Assembly (NCBI GenBank): GCA_029248675.1 | Contig: JAQWIX010000041.1 | Span: 1-32,222 of the forward strand | Direction: 5' to 3' | DNA from: Pseudomonadales bacterium | GTDB taxonomy: Bacteria > Pseudomonadota > Gammaproteobacteria > Pseudomonadales > Azotimanducaceae | DNA length: 32,222 bases | Shown: positions 7,582-16,075 of the stretch, piece after piece | How positions within the stretch are numbered: the stretch's first letter is position 1 | How the letters are laid out: each line of letters starts with the position of its first letter | Translations under genes and position numbers: made by a program | Notes under the pieces: generated by a model | Told to the model about the DNA's origin: nothing | Database searches by the model: none | What the model saw: the letters and a program-made list of their open reading frames with translations, nothing else

Positions 7582-8606
7582 AACACGAAAACGCATTCTT
7601 AGCCAACACCTTGAACTTGCGATCTCGGGCAGAACTCCTCGTCGAGGCCTCCTCTGTAGTGGAAGCAAGCCAAGCCATGGTTTGGGCCCAATCCGAAGGC
7701 CAAGTCCTTCGTTGTTTGGGTGAGGGGTCCAATGTGATCCTCTCAGAAATCGTGAACGGGCCCATATGTAGGATCAAATACGCAGACATCAAAGTGATTA
7801 ATCAGACCGATGAGTATGTCTGGATCGACGTTGGTGCGGGCAAGAATTGGCACGAACTGGTGCTAGAGGCATTGGAGCAGGGGTGGTTCGGATTGGAAAA
7901 CCTCTCGCTGATACCGGGTTCTGTTGGTGCAGCCCCGGTGCAAAACATCGGGGCCTACGGTGTGGAGGTGGCTGATCTTATTGATTCCGTGGAGGTGTTG
8001 CAGCGGGATGGTTCCTTGCAGACCCTGCCTCGAGAGCAATGTTGCTTTGGTTACCGGGACAGTTATTTTAAAAACTCGGTAAATCTGCTCAACGGGCTGG
8101 GTTGCCAGATAATTGTCTCCGTCAGGCTGCGTCTATCACGCAGTCCTCAGATCAACGTCTCCTACGAAGAACTGGCCCAAGCATTGGGTGTTGGTGCTGT
8201 CGGGGTTCCCGGTCGTCGCTTGCCGTCGCCCCAAGAGGTGTCCCGGGCGGTCATTGAGATTCGGCAGCGTAAACTGCCGGATCCAGATCGCTATCCTAAC
8301 GCTGGCAGCTTTTTTAAGAATCCCATCGTCGATCAAGAGAGTGCGGAAAGGCTTCGCAGGCTCGGCCTTAGCCCATATGCCTTTGAGGACAACTTCAAGG
8401 TGTCAGCGGCTCAATTGATCGATATGGCAGGGTGGAAAGGTGAGCGCCAGGGTGATGTCGGGTGCTGGCCCAGACAGCCCTTGGTGCTAGTGAACTATGG
8501 CCATGCTGTGGCGCCTGAGGTACTGGATTTTGCCAGTACCGTTCAGGCCAGCGTGGGGTCAGCGTTTCAGGTCGAACTTGAGTTAGAACCTTCCGTGGTG
8601 TCCTGA
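7578..8606 (+). CDS. murB: UDP-N-acetylenolpyruvoylglucosamine reductase
   Basis: FAD-dependent, NADPH-using reductase that makes UDP-N-acetylmuramate, the second committed step of peptidoglycan precursor synthesis, in the cytoplasm. The 342 residues equal the E. coli length. FAD-domain motifs are GEGSN 48-52 and [17 protein letters not shown] 112-128; FGYRDS 157-162 follows; the catalytic serine is S244 in NAGSFFKNP. The only sensible start is TTG 7578, which shares TTGA with the stop of the alkB-like gene and has no clear ribosome site, so expression probably depended on translation arriving from upstream. The next ATG would delete 33 conserved residues. The 3' end overlaps the 3' end of rne on the other strand by 40 bases. 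Confidence 0.95.
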   Translation: MKHENAFLANTLNLRSRAELLVEASSVVEASQAMVWAQSEGQVLRCLGEGSNVILSEIVNGPICRIKYADIKVINQTDEYVWIDVGAGKNWHELVLEALEQGWFGLENLSLIPGSVGAAPVQNIGAYGVEVADLIDSVEVLQRDGSLQTLPREQCCFGYRDSYFKNSVNLLNGLGCQIIVSVRLRLSRSPQINVSYEELAQALGVGAVGVPGRRLPSPQEVSRAVIEIRQRKLPDPDRYPNAGSFFKNPIVDQESAERLRRLGLSPYAFEDNFKVSAAQLIDMAGWKGERQGDVGCWPRQPLVLVNYGHAVAPEVLDFASTVQASVGSAFQVELELEPSVVS

Positions 8607-11404
8607 CGACTCTTGCTCGGCTTGTTGATGGTCACGCCTTGAGCGCGCAAGGCGTCCTCTCGCTCGCGGCGTCGAATCTCTCGTGGGTCGTTAGAAGCTC
8701 TAGCAGGACGCGCTGAAGTACTCTCAGGCTCTGTCACCGGTGCGGACTTTTGCTTAGCAGGAGGCTCTTGTTCTGCTGAAGGCTCCTGTGCTGCTGAAGA
8801 CTCCTGTTCTGCTGAGGGCTCTGGGTCCGCTAAGCGCTCTTGTTCCGCTGAGGGCTCTCCACCCGCACTGAAGGCTTCAGTGACGACAGGCTGAGCTGGC
8901 TCGGCATCGGCAGTCGCGTCCACGGGGTTTTGAGGGGCTTGGGCTTCGCCTTGCGCCGTTGCCCTTGGTTCCATAGGGCTATCGCTGGTTGCCTGGTTAC
9001 CCGTACCCACTTCTTGACCTAAGTCTTGGCTTTGTTCCTGCTCCGGCTCCTGATTTACATTTGGCAGTGCATCAGTCTTGGCTTTCGCCGCCGATGCTTT
9101 GTTGCGGTTGCGCGGATCGTTGCTGGCTCGACCAACACGAGGTTTAGAGGCTTCTTCGGTCGTTTCCGCTTTCACCGGCTTTGGCGTCTCTTGAACGACG
9201 ACGGTTGCAGTGGACTCCACGGGTCTGGCTTTTTCTGCTTGGGGTTCTCGTTGGCTGTTACGATCACGCTTGGGTTGCCGCTTGCTATTGGCCAGCGCTT
9301 GGGCAGACGGTTGCCTTTCTTCTGGCGATACGGCCTCGAAGGCTTCTGTTTCAGCAGCGGTTACATCCGATAGCTTCTGCGGGGCTGCGTCTTTGCCGCG
9401 CCGTCGATCTTCCCGACGCGGCTTGCGACGTTCACCCTTGTCTTGATCAGTATTCGTTCGTTCAGGCTTGCCGTTCTCAGTGTCGGCTTGAGGCCTATTG
9501 CGGCGAGGCCGCTCGCTGTTTTTGGCTTCGCCCTCTTTGTTGTCGTCGCGTTCACGCTCAGCTCGATCGCTACGCCCGCGCCGTGCTTCGGTACCGCTCT
9601 TACCCCGTCGACGACCGCCATGCTCTTCGTCTTTTCTGGATCGGCTGCGATTGTTATTGGGCTTCTCTGTACGGTCTTTTTCTTCAACTACCGGAGCATC
9701 AGAGAATAGGCCTTTCATCAGACGGGAGAAAAAGCCTGGTTCAGCAGGCGCGGCCTGTTTGGCTTCCTGCTTGGGCTGTTCCTGTACAACGGGTGCCGGA
9801 GGCACTTGGCTGAACTGGGGTTTAACAGCTGCTTCCCGCTTCGCTGGCGCTTGGCTCTCTGCTGGTATTTCTTGCTGCTGTGCTTGATTTGCTAGGTCCG
9901 AGAGCATGTGACTGGGAACTTCACCCTCGACTTTGGCTTGGTCGGCGCGCAGGCGCTCAACTAAATAGTGAGGTGTTTCCAAGTTCATGTTTGGAATGAT
10001 CACTATGTGAGTGCCAGTGCGGCTTTCGATGTCGGCGAGATCTCCGCGTTTTTCATTAAGCAAAAACGCCCCAATGGCTAGGGGCACTTGGACACGTACC
10101 ACGGCGCTGCGCTCTTTTAGAGATTCCTCTTCCATTACGCGCAGAATAGCCAAGGCTAAGGATCGAGTATCTCGGATCCGTCCTTGTCCGTTACAGCGCG
10201 GGCAGAGGCCGGTGCTTATCTCTTCGAGAGATGGGCGCAAACGCTGGCGGCTCATCTCCATTAGGCCGAAGCGCGAAATACGCCCGGTCTGTATGCGGGC
10301 CCGATCCGGCTCTAGGGCAGTTCGCATGCGTGTTTCTACCGCTCTTTGATTGGCCGGATTGATCATGTCGATGAAGTCGATGACCACCAAACCGCCGATA
10401 TCTCGGATCCGCAGCTGGCGAGCGATTTCGTCCGCGGCTTCCAAGTTGGTGTTGGTGGCTGTCTCCTCGATGTCATGTCCCTTGGTCGCACGGGCCGAGT
10501 TAATGTCGATGGATACAAGGGCCTCTGTAGGGTCGATAACAATGCTGCCGCCGGAGGGTAGCTTTACTGTGTGCTCAAAAGCGGTCTCGATTTGGCTTTC
10601 GATTTGATATCGGCTGAAGAGGGGAATGGAATCTTTGTAGGATTTTAGTTTGTCGGAATAGTTCGGCATCACCTGAGAGATAAAGGCAGAAGCTTCTTCA
10701 TAAGCAGTTTCGCCTTCCACCAACACTTCGCCGATGTCAGCGCGGAGGTTGTCGCGAATAGTCCGCAGCACGGCGCTGTTCTCTTGGTACAAAAGGGACG
10801 GTGTGGGCTCTTGTTCTTCCGCGCTTTGAATCGCCTGCCACACTTGCAATAGGTAGTTAAGATCCCAGTTCAGTTCCTCTGAGCTACGTCCAACACCGGC
10901 GGTTCGAACGATCACGCCCATGCCCTCAGGTATCTCCATTTGCGACATGGCGCTGCGCAGTTGGTCCCGCTCCTCACCCTCGATACGGCGGGAGATTCCG
11001 CCGGCCCGCGGGTTGTTTGGCATTAGCACCATGTAGCGGCCGGCTAAGCTAAGGAATGTGGTAAGCGCGGCACCCTTGTTGCCCCGCTCTTCCTTTTCCA
11101 CTTGAACTAAAATCTCTTGGCCTTCCCGCACCAGTTCTTGAATGGGTGCTCTTTGTGAGGCGCCTTTTTTGAAATAGTTGCGAGAAATTTCTTTCAACGG
11201 CAAAAAGCCGTGACGTTCTGAACCGAAGTCCACGAACGCCGCTTCCAAGCTCGGTTCTACCCGGGTGATTTTTGCTTTGTAGATACTCGCTTTTTTCTGT
11301 TCGCGAGCGCTGTTCTCGATGTCTAGGTCGTAGAGCTTCTGGCCATCGACCAGGGCGATTCTCACCTCTTCGGTCTGTGTGGCGTTGATTAGCATTCTTT
11401 TCAT
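8567..11404 (-). CDS. rne: Ribonuclease E
   Basis: Endoribonuclease that matures rRNA and tRNA and starts mRNA decay, and scaffolds the degradosome at the inner membrane. Of 945 residues, the N-terminal half is the conserved catalytic part: the S1 domain spans about 36-120; D300 ([11 protein letters not shown]) and D343 (VVIDFIDM) match the magnesium aspartates D303 and D346 of E. coli; CPRCNGQG (C401, C404) is the zinc link that pairs dimers. From about residue 510 the protein is low-complexity: arginine-rich RNA-binding stretches near 590-690, then acidic Glu/Gln/Ala/Pro sequence that includes a six-residue tandem repeat. This tail should be disordered. The start ATG 11404 is supported by AAGGA upstream and the typical MKRMLINAT beginning. 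It is divergent from rluC across a long leader region, as in E. coli, where the rne leader mediates autoregulation. Confidence 0.96.
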   Translation of the reverse strand: MKRMLINATQTEEVRIALVDGQKLYDLDIENSAREQKKASIYKAKITRVEPSLEAAFVDFGSERHGFLPLKEISRNYFKKGASQRAPIQELVREGQEILVQVEKEERGNKGAALTTFLSLAGRYMVLMPNNPRAGGISRRIEGEERDQLRSAMSQMEIPEGMGVIVRTAGVGRSSEELNWDLNYLLQVWQAIQSAEEQEPTPSLLYQENSAVLRTIRDNLRADIGEVLVEGETAYEEASAFISQVMPNYSDKLKSYKDSIPLFSRYQIESQIETAFEHTVKLPSGGSIVIDPTEALVSIDINSARATKGHDIEETATNTNLEAADEIARQLRIRDIGGLVVIDFIDMINPANQRAVETRMRTALEPDRARIQTGRISRFGLMEMSRQRLRPSLEEISTGLCPRCNGQGRIRDTRSLALAILRVMEEESLKERSAVVRVQVPLAIGAFLLNEKRGDLADIESRTGTHIVIIPNMNLETPHYLVERLRADQAKVEGEVPSHMLSDLANQAQQQEIPAESQAPAKREAAVKPQFSQVPPAPVVQEQPKQEAKQAAPAEPGFFSRLMKGLFSDAPVVEEKDRTEKPNNNRSRSRKDEEHGGRRRGKSGTEARRGRSDRAERERDDNKEGEAKNSERPRRNRPQADTENGKPERTNTDQDKGERRKPRREDRRRGKDAAPQKLSDVTAAETEAFEAVSPEERQPSAQALANSKRQPKRDRNSQREPQAEKARPVESTATVVVQETPKPVKAETTEEASKPRVGRASNDPRNRNKASAAKAKTDALPNVNQEPEQEQSQDLGQEVGTGNQATSDSPMEPRATAQGEAQAPQNPVDATADAEPAQPVVTEAFSAGGEPSAEQERLADPEPSAEQESSAAQEPSAEQEPPAKQKSAPVTEPESTSARPARASNDPREIRRREREDALRAQGVTINKPSKSRQDTTEGSNSSST
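8763..8852. repeat. Five 18-bp tandem repeats in the rne tail
   Basis: Five imperfect 18-base units run head to tail: the first starts GGCTCTTGTTCTGCTGAA, and a partial sixth unit, GGCTCT, follows at 8853-8858. On the rne strand they encode repeats of the form Pro/Ser-Ser-Ala-Glu-Gln-Glu in the disordered C-terminal part. The 18-base period keeps frame, so copy number can change by slippage without breaking the protein. Units differ at several positions, which points to an older expansion rather than an assembly artefact. Confidence 0.8.
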
Positions 11405-12339
11405 GGTCAGTCCTTATGCGCTGAGCTTGCCTATGCTCGAGGCGCGATCAAAGGACGCAGAGGGGAAAGCGGTTCAGAAAGAGCTGTCTTGCAGAAGAGC
11501 TGTTCGACACCTAGCGGTAACAGATAATCCGTTTTTGCCACCGATCTGGGTGGTTTCATTGCGGAGGGCCAATTCGATAAGGCCTGTTAGCCATGAACTT
11601 CGCTTAAGTACTTGGCCGCAATGGATTTTTGACACTACTGCTAGTTTCGTTTACGACTGCTTCTGTTTCTTGCTCCCTGCACGCGGTGGGCTGTCTTCAA
11701 CAACCTTGTGCACCGCAGCGTTTTGCAGATGCGTAATGCTCTGCGAATCTGTTCCGATATTCAGCGGGTTTAGTCGCTGAATTTTGCCGCTAACTCGTCT
11801 CAGAAACTGACTGGGATCGAGTTGTCGACAGTTAACCTTTCTTTGATCGGACTTTGGCAAATGCGTCCGATAACGCCTCATATGCGTCTAAAATTAAAAT
11901 AGTGTGTTCATCAGGGATGTAAGTCCTTCCGAACTGTCGCTATACAAAGTGCGGTCGATTTCTAATCGGCCTGTTTACCACTTGCGTTTGCGTTTTCGTT
12001 CTTTAGTCCCGGCGCACTCATCAGCCGGGTATCGCTTCTCTTTGTCTGTTCTCTGTTCGTTGTAACCCGCTAAATGGTTACCGAATTCTGCTGCCTGATC
12101 CGCCGCTTGTTACTGATAAGAGCCCCCTGACTTTAACAGTGAGGCGTATCGCTGAATGCGGCCTAAATCATTAGCGTTGTCGAACTGGTGGAATGAATAA
12201 ATTCAAACGCCCCAATCGCCATATCTTTCCAGTACTATAGCAATCTTTAAAGAAGACTTTCCCGGAACGACGGGCGGATGTTAACAGTGATTGCTAAGCC
12301 CTTCAAACCTTTGATTTTTTCCTTTTTGAGCTTTAAGCG
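11405..12339. other. Long non-coding region between rne and rluC
   Basis: These 935 bases between divergent rne and rluC hold no convincing gene; the small frames inside have no recognisable protein character. It should carry both promoters and the rne leader. In E. coli a leader of about 360 bases with hairpins lets RNase E cut its own mRNA. Visible here: the rne ribosome site (AAGGA, 7 bases before the ATG); a near-exact direct repeat CAGAAAGAGCTGT 11475-11487 and CAGAAGAGCTGT 11492-11503; a hairpin CCCGGC 12008-12013 with GCCGGG 12024-12029; and minus-strand -10-like elements TATAGC (11939-11944) and TTTAAT (11893-11898) without good -35 partners. Promoter positions are guesses. Confidence 0.6.
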
Positions 12340-13278
12340 TTGAGTGTCACTTTCGTTGACATTGAGAACCTCAACGATGTGGGGCAGCGCATTGATAACT
12401 ATTTGATGCGCACCTTGAAGGGTGTACCTAAGCAAAAGATCTATTCGATTTTGCGTAAGGGTGAGGTTCGGATAAACAGCGCGAGGGTGAAGCCGACCTA
12501 TCGCCTGCAACTCCACGACAGGGTTCGAATACCGCCAGTATTTACAAAAGCCCAGGCGCCAGTGCGATTAAGCACCAATACTCACGAAGAACTCGAAGCT
12601 GCCATTGTTTTCGAAGACAGCGACCTGCTGGTGCTCAATAAACCACCGGGCTTCGCGGTCCACGGCGGTAGCTCTATAAACGCTGGCGTGGTGGAAATGA
12701 TGCGGGTGATCAAGGGTCGACCAGAGATCGAGCTGGCCCATCGCTTGGACCGAGATACGTCTGGGTGTTTGCTTCTGTGTAAAAAGCGCAGCGTACTCAA
12801 AGAGGTTCAGGCCGCCTTCCGCGATCGAACGGTTAAGAAAAAATACACTTTGATCGTGCATGGCGTATGGCCTAAAAAAATACGAGTGGTACAGCACCGG
12901 CTCCTGCGTTATGCAACGGATTGGGGCGAGCGTCGGGTTCGTGTGGACGAGGCCGGGCAAGTGGCTCGTACGGATTTCCAGGTTCTAGAACAGGCCCGCC
13001 AAGCGACGTTACTTCAGGCGGCGTTGCATACCGGGCGTACTCACCAGATTCGGGTGCACGCTCAGTCTGAGGGTCATCCGATTCTTGGGGACACGAAATA
13101 CAGACCGTCGAGAAGTCACCAGGGCTTTGATAGCGAAGTTGAACGTCTATGTCTGCATGCGTCCCGCTTGGTTGTGCCCTTGGGGAGCGCTCGACTGGAT
13201 TTTTCCGTGCCTTTGGAGCGGACCATGACCCAAATCTGGGAGCGCATGGCATCTGGGCCCCCAATCGAGGGTGAATAG
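12340..13278 (+). CDS. rluC: 23S rRNA pseudouridine synthase C
   Basis: Converts uridines of 23S rRNA (955, 2504 and 2580 in E. coli numbering) to pseudouridine. The 312-residue protein has an N-terminal S4 RNA-binding domain (about 15-70, with GVPKQKIYSILRKGEVRIN) and an RluA-type catalytic domain whose HRLDRDTSG (134-142) gives the catalytic aspartate D137. RTHQIRVH near residue 230 is also typical. The start must be TTG 12340 or later, because TAA occurs in frame at 12334-12336; TTG 12340 keeps the full N-terminus seen in E. coli RluC. The ribosome site is weak (GAG at 12328-12330). Position opposite rne is the conserved arrangement and separates RluC from other RluA family members. Confidence 0.93.
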   Translation: MSVTFVDIENLNDVGQRIDNYLMRTLKGVPKQKIYSILRKGEVRINSARVKPTYRLQLHDRVRIPPVFTKAQAPVRLSTNTHEELEAAIVFEDSDLLVLNKPPGFAVHGGSSINAGVVEMMRVIKGRPEIELAHRLDRDTSGCLLLCKKRSVLKEVQAAFRDRTVKKKYTLIVHGVWPKKIRVVQHRLLRYATDWGERRVRVDEAGQVARTDFQVLEQARQATLLQAALHTGRTHQIRVHAQSEGHPILGDTKYRPSRSHQGFDSEVERLCLHASRLVVPLGSARLDFSVPLERTMTQIWERMASGPPIEGE

Positions 13279-13360
13279 AGCTAAGCGAAAGTCGAGGCGC
13301 TTGGAGTAGATCGGGCCAGAGTATGTGCTGCGGGCGCTTGGGGTTATAGATGGTTTGGAT

Positions 13361-13966
13361 TCATTGGACGTTAGAGAGCGCTAGTGGATTAATGCCGAAT
13401 TCCTTTAATCGGCTGGTTAACGTGATCAGCGGCAAGCCGATTAACGCGCTGGGATCGTCAGCACGAATGTAGTCAAACAGAGCAATGCCCAAACTTTCTG
13501 CCTTAAATCCTCCTGCAGAATCTGTCGCGCGGTCATGCTCAACATATCGTTGGATTTCTGCGGTGCTCAGGTTTCGGAACTTCAGTTCAGTTTTGATCAC
13601 GTCGACGCAGGTACGTTCGCAGCCATTGTGATCAAAGCGGCTAATTGCCAAGGCCGTATAAAAGATAGCCGGCCATCCCGCATTATGCCTCAACATCTGT
13701 TTGGCAGCTTCCAAGCTGCCTGGCTTACCCAGCAAGTGATCCTGACACCATCCCACTTGATCGCTGCCGATGACAACCGCTTCCGGGTTTTGCTGTGCTA
13801 TCCAGGTGGCCTTGGCGACGGCCAAGCGCTGGGCTAGCGCGTCCGGTTGCTCTTCCGCTTCTGGCGCCTCATTGATATCTGGGGATATTTGCCGAAACGG
13901 CAGTCCCAAGGTCCGTAATGCAGCGGCGCGATAGACAGAAGATGAGCCAAGAATGAGTTCAGGCAT
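13361..13966 (-). CDS. yceF: Maf-family nucleotide pyrophosphatase (YceF type)
   Basis: Maf/YceF-like pyrophosphatase; the YceF subgroup is known to hydrolyse 7-methyl-GTP and is thought to keep modified nucleotides out of nucleic acids. The 201-residue protein starts MPELILGSSSVYR, close to E. coli YceF (MPKLILAST). It contains VIGSDQV with the catalytic aspartate, LGKPGS, and SAGGFKAESLGIALF with GLPLI near the C-terminus. An upstream ATG at 14038 in the same frame would add 24 residues unlike the family; I prefer ATG 13966 (or the ATG just before it, 13969) because GGAG lies 10 bases ahead of the latter. It diverges from yceD and converges with rluC. In E. coli yceF also sits next to yceD. 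Confidence 0.9.
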   Translation of the reverse strand: MPELILGSSSVYRAAALRTLGLPFRQISPDINEAPEAEEQPDALAQRLAVAKATWIAQQNPEAVVIGSDQVGWCQDHLLGKPGSLEAAKQMLRHNAGWPAIFYTALAISRFDHNGCERTCVDVIKTELKFRNLSTAEIQRYVEHDRATDSAGGFKAESLGIALFDYIRADDPSALIGLPLITLTSRLKEFGINPLALSNVQ

Positions 13967-14026
13967 CATTGATGGGTTGCTCCAGAATTCGGTTGGTAGG
14001 GTGCACTGCACCAAGCGGCACTCGTC

Positions 14027-14055
14027 GATACATGTCATAAAGTCAGACTTATACT
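14027..14055 (+). promoter_or_regulatory. Candidate promoter for yceD-rpmF-plsX
   Basis: A -10 element TATACT (14050-14055, five of six matches to TATAAT) lies 17 bases after a weak -35, GATACA (14027-14032, three of six). Transcription would begin near 14062, which removes GTG 14063 as a useful start for yceD and favours ATG 14093. The region lies between divergent yceF and yceD, where a promoter is expected. No operator is visible. Confidence 0.4.
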
Positions 14056-14092
14056 TTACACTGTGATTTCAGGTACCTATAGTTGCGCCGCC

Positions 14093-14650
14093 ATGAAAAG
14101 CCATGCCACAGGTTCGTCAACCTATCGCTCTTTGGCTCAGCAGCAAGCTGAGGTAGATCGGGTGTTAGAAATAGAGTCTTTGCCAAGGCTGGAAACTCTG
14201 TGCGATGCGGCGAAAGACCTGTCAGCTAAGATCAAGTTTGATCAAGACGATCAAGGTAGAATTCGGTTTCATGGCAAAATCAGCGGGAAGGTCAGCTTGG
14301 GTTGCCACCGTTGTGAAGGATTTGTGGAAAGGCAGCTTGCCTCAGCCTTCGTCGCCGTTATCGCGTTTGATGAAGACCGAGCTCAGCAGTGGCAAAAGGA
14401 AGGCCTAACCACAGAGGTCATCGTAGTTCAGGGCCCCAACCTAGATTTGGCGGAACTGATCGAAGATGAGTTTTTGTTGGCACTCCCTGAAAGGGTTTGC
14501 CTTGATGAATCATGTGAGAACATGCCGGCGATGTTTTACGGCGTCGGCGACGGACCTTCGGACCTTGCGGAAGAGGAACCCGAAGCAGAACGACGATTTC
14601 CCTTCGCTGGTTTAAAGCAAGCGATGGACGATGCTGGCGGCAAGCACTAA
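14093..14650 (+). CDS. yceD: YceD / DUF177 family protein (23S rRNA accumulation protein)
   Basis: Member of the YceD/DUF177 family, linked in bacteria and plants to 23S rRNA processing or accumulation and almost always found just upstream of rpmF. The 185-residue protein has the paired cysteines typical of the family (GCHRCEGFV, about residues 70-80), a central LAELIEDEFLLALPE (about 120-134), and a C-terminal PFAGLKQ. I chose ATG 14093 over GTG 14063 because the likely transcription start is at about 14062. The ribosome site is not clear for either. It is the first gene of the yceD-rpmF-plsX-fabD-fabG run on the plus strand. The molecular role is only partly known, even in model organisms. 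Confidence 0.85.
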   Translation: MKSHATGSSTYRSLAQQQAEVDRVLEIESLPRLETLCDAAKDLSAKIKFDQDDQGRIRFHGKISGKVSLGCHRCEGFVERQLASAFVAVIAFDEDRAQQWQKEGLTTEVIVVQGPNLDLAELIEDEFLLALPERVCLDESCENMPAMFYGVGDGPSDLAEEEPEAERRFPFAGLKQAMDDAGGKH

Positions 14651-14720
14651 CAGGTAGCTTCTATTCAAAGGGTGAAGAAGTAGCATCGTTAAGAAGCCTC
14701 GATAGAGATTGAATTTGAAT

Positions 14721-14741
14721 ACCGAGCCTCCGGGTCTCGGT
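14721..14741 (+). other. Hairpin in the rpmF leader
   Basis: ACCGAGCC pairs with GGTCTCGGT (one bulged T) around the loop TCCG, giving an 8-base-pair stem that ends 24 bases before the rpmF ATG and close to its ribosome site. It could be a processing point or affect rpmF translation; neither is shown by the sequence. Confidence 0.4.
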
Positions 14742-14765
14742 GGATGGAAAGAAAAGGACAGACAA

Positions 14766-14942
14766 ATGGCAGTTCAAAAAAGCAAAGTTACGCGCTCCCG
14801 CCGTGGCCAACGACGCTCGCACGATTCACTCAGCAATCCAGCCCTTTCGGTGGAGAGCACATCGGGTGAAACCCACCGTCGTCATCATGTTAGTGCTGAC
14901 GGTTTTTACCGCGGTAAGCAGGTAATGCCAGACAAGAGCTAG
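14766..14942 (+). CDS. rpmF: 50S ribosomal protein L32
   Basis: Small basic protein of the large ribosomal subunit. The 58 residues align well with E. coli L32: [20 protein letters not shown] at the start, then [19 protein letters not shown]. It has none of the four zinc-binding cysteines found in the C+ forms of L32, so it is the zinc-independent type. The start ATG 14766 follows AAAAGGA at a good distance; the same frame is open upstream but has no similarity there. It sits between yceD and plsX, its usual place. Confidence 0.97.
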   Translation: MAVQKSKVTRSRRGQRRSHDSLSNPALSVESTSGETHRRHHVSADGFYRGKQVMPDKS

Positions 14943-15053
14943 TTTTCATTTCACCTATTTGGAAGGACCTACGTCTTTTTCGGTGATGATCAAACACATA
15001 TTTCGCTCTGATTTGGAAGGCAGCTGCGTCCAGCGGTTGCCTCGGGCATTTTC

Positions 15054-16013
15054 GTGAAGATCGCCGTCGACCTCATGGGTGGCGCCGGAGCGGGGAATGT
15101 AAACCTGCGAGCCTGCTGCCAATACCCCAATCCTGAAGAACTCACATTAGTGGGGTTGAACTCGCAACTTGATCCCAACCTCGTCGCCCAGCTTCGATCT
15201 CGCGGAGCAGATTTTCGATCATGCTCATCGGTTTTGGTCGGTCATGAAACACCGCGGGCGCTATTGAAAAAGTCGATTCAGACATCCTTGGCGGTGGCAT
15301 TGGATTTGTTGGCTCACGGGGATGCAGATGCCGTGGTCAGCTCCGCGGACACAAAGGCGGTTATGGTTCTGGGGCGAAGCCAGCTAGGTACTATCCAAAC
15401 GCTGAAACGACCCGCTATCGCCAAAGCATTTTTGGGGCCTCAGGGGCAGTTCTACATGCTGGACCTAGGGGCTAACCTGCGCTGTAGCCCTGAGCTGTTA
15501 CAGCAGTTTGCCCGACTGGGTAGTGCCTTACACCGCAGCCATTCACGGTCAGAGCACGATCCGACAGCCAGAGTTGGCTTGCTGAACATCGGCACTGAAC
15601 CGGGCAAGGGTACTGCGGAGCTGAATCAAGCGGCGAATCTTTTTCGGAACGATTCGAACATTCACTTTGTCGGCTTCATCGAGCCCAGCGACCTATTTGG
15701 GGGATCGGCTGACGTAATCGTCTGCGACGGATATGCAGGAAACCTTGTACTTAAAACCGTCGAAAGTATGGCCTCTTTTTTGCGCTCTCAATTGAAGCTG
15801 CTTGAAGCGAACACGGATCAGCTGCAAAGCCTAGCGGCCAAGGTAGACATCGACCGTTATAATGGAGCACTGCTGGCCGGTCTGGCCGGAGTTGTGATTA
15901 AGTCCCACGGCAGCGCCAGCGAACGAGGATTTTTACACGCGATCCTCCAGGGTAGAGACAGTGTGCGAGGGCAGCTTTTACAAGCTTGCACTCAGGCTCT
16001 GACAACGGGATAG
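15054..16013 (+). CDS. plsX: PlsX-like phosphate acyltransferase, divergent
   Basis: By position (rpmF-plsX-fabD) and overall sequence this is PlsX, which converts acyl-ACP and phosphate to acyl-phosphate, the substrate of PlsY in phospholipid synthesis. Supporting stretches are DLGANLRCSPELLQQFA, GLLNIGTEPGKG, VIVCDGYAGNLVLKTVE and YNGALLAGLAGVVIKSHGSA. It is unusual in other places: the common DVMGGDxxP start reads DLMGGAGAGN, and the SAGNTGA motif reads SSADTKA. At 319 residues it is shorter than E. coli PlsX (about 356). The start is GTG 15054 with only a poor GGG upstream. The 111 bases before it contain ATTTGGAAGG twice (14958-14967, 15011-15020), of unknown meaning. Activity may be altered; that is inference. 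Confidence 0.8.
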   Translation: MKIAVDLMGGAGAGNVNLRACCQYPNPEELTLVGLNSQLDPNLVAQLRSRGADFRSCSSVLVGHETPRALLKKSIQTSLAVALDLLAHGDADAVVSSADTKAVMVLGRSQLGTIQTLKRPAIAKAFLGPQGQFYMLDLGANLRCSPELLQQFARLGSALHRSHSRSEHDPTARVGLLNIGTEPGKGTAELNQAANLFRNDSNIHFVGFIEPSDLFGGSADVIVCDGYAGNLVLKTVESMASFLRSQLKLLEANTDQLQSLAAKVDIDRYNGALLAGLAGVVIKSHGSASERGFLHAILQGRDSVRGQLLQACTQALTTG

Positions 16014-16075
16014 GTCAAGAGCGATTAAAACGAGACACAAACAACGATGACACAAACTACGACAATGAGGGTGAT

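Noticed and set aside
9026-9887. Several plus-strand open frames of 78-210 codons inside the rne C-terminal region
   Set aside because: They mirror the GC-skewed low-complexity tail of rne on the other strand, have no ribosome sites or family motifs, and overlap one another.
11379-11881. Open frames of 133 codons (plus) and 76 codons (minus) in the rne leader region
   Set aside because: Neither has protein-like composition or a recognisable family, and the plus-strand frame begins inside the rne start region.
14039-14062. Start of yceD at GTG 14063 together with the 24-residue extension of yceF
   Set aside because: The likely transcription start at about 14062 and family alignment favour the shorter forms of both proteins.
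15986-16075. Upstream extension of fabD to TTG 15986
   Set aside because: It overlaps plsX, is rich in Asp/Asn, has no FabD similarity, and ATG 16076 has a better ribosome site.
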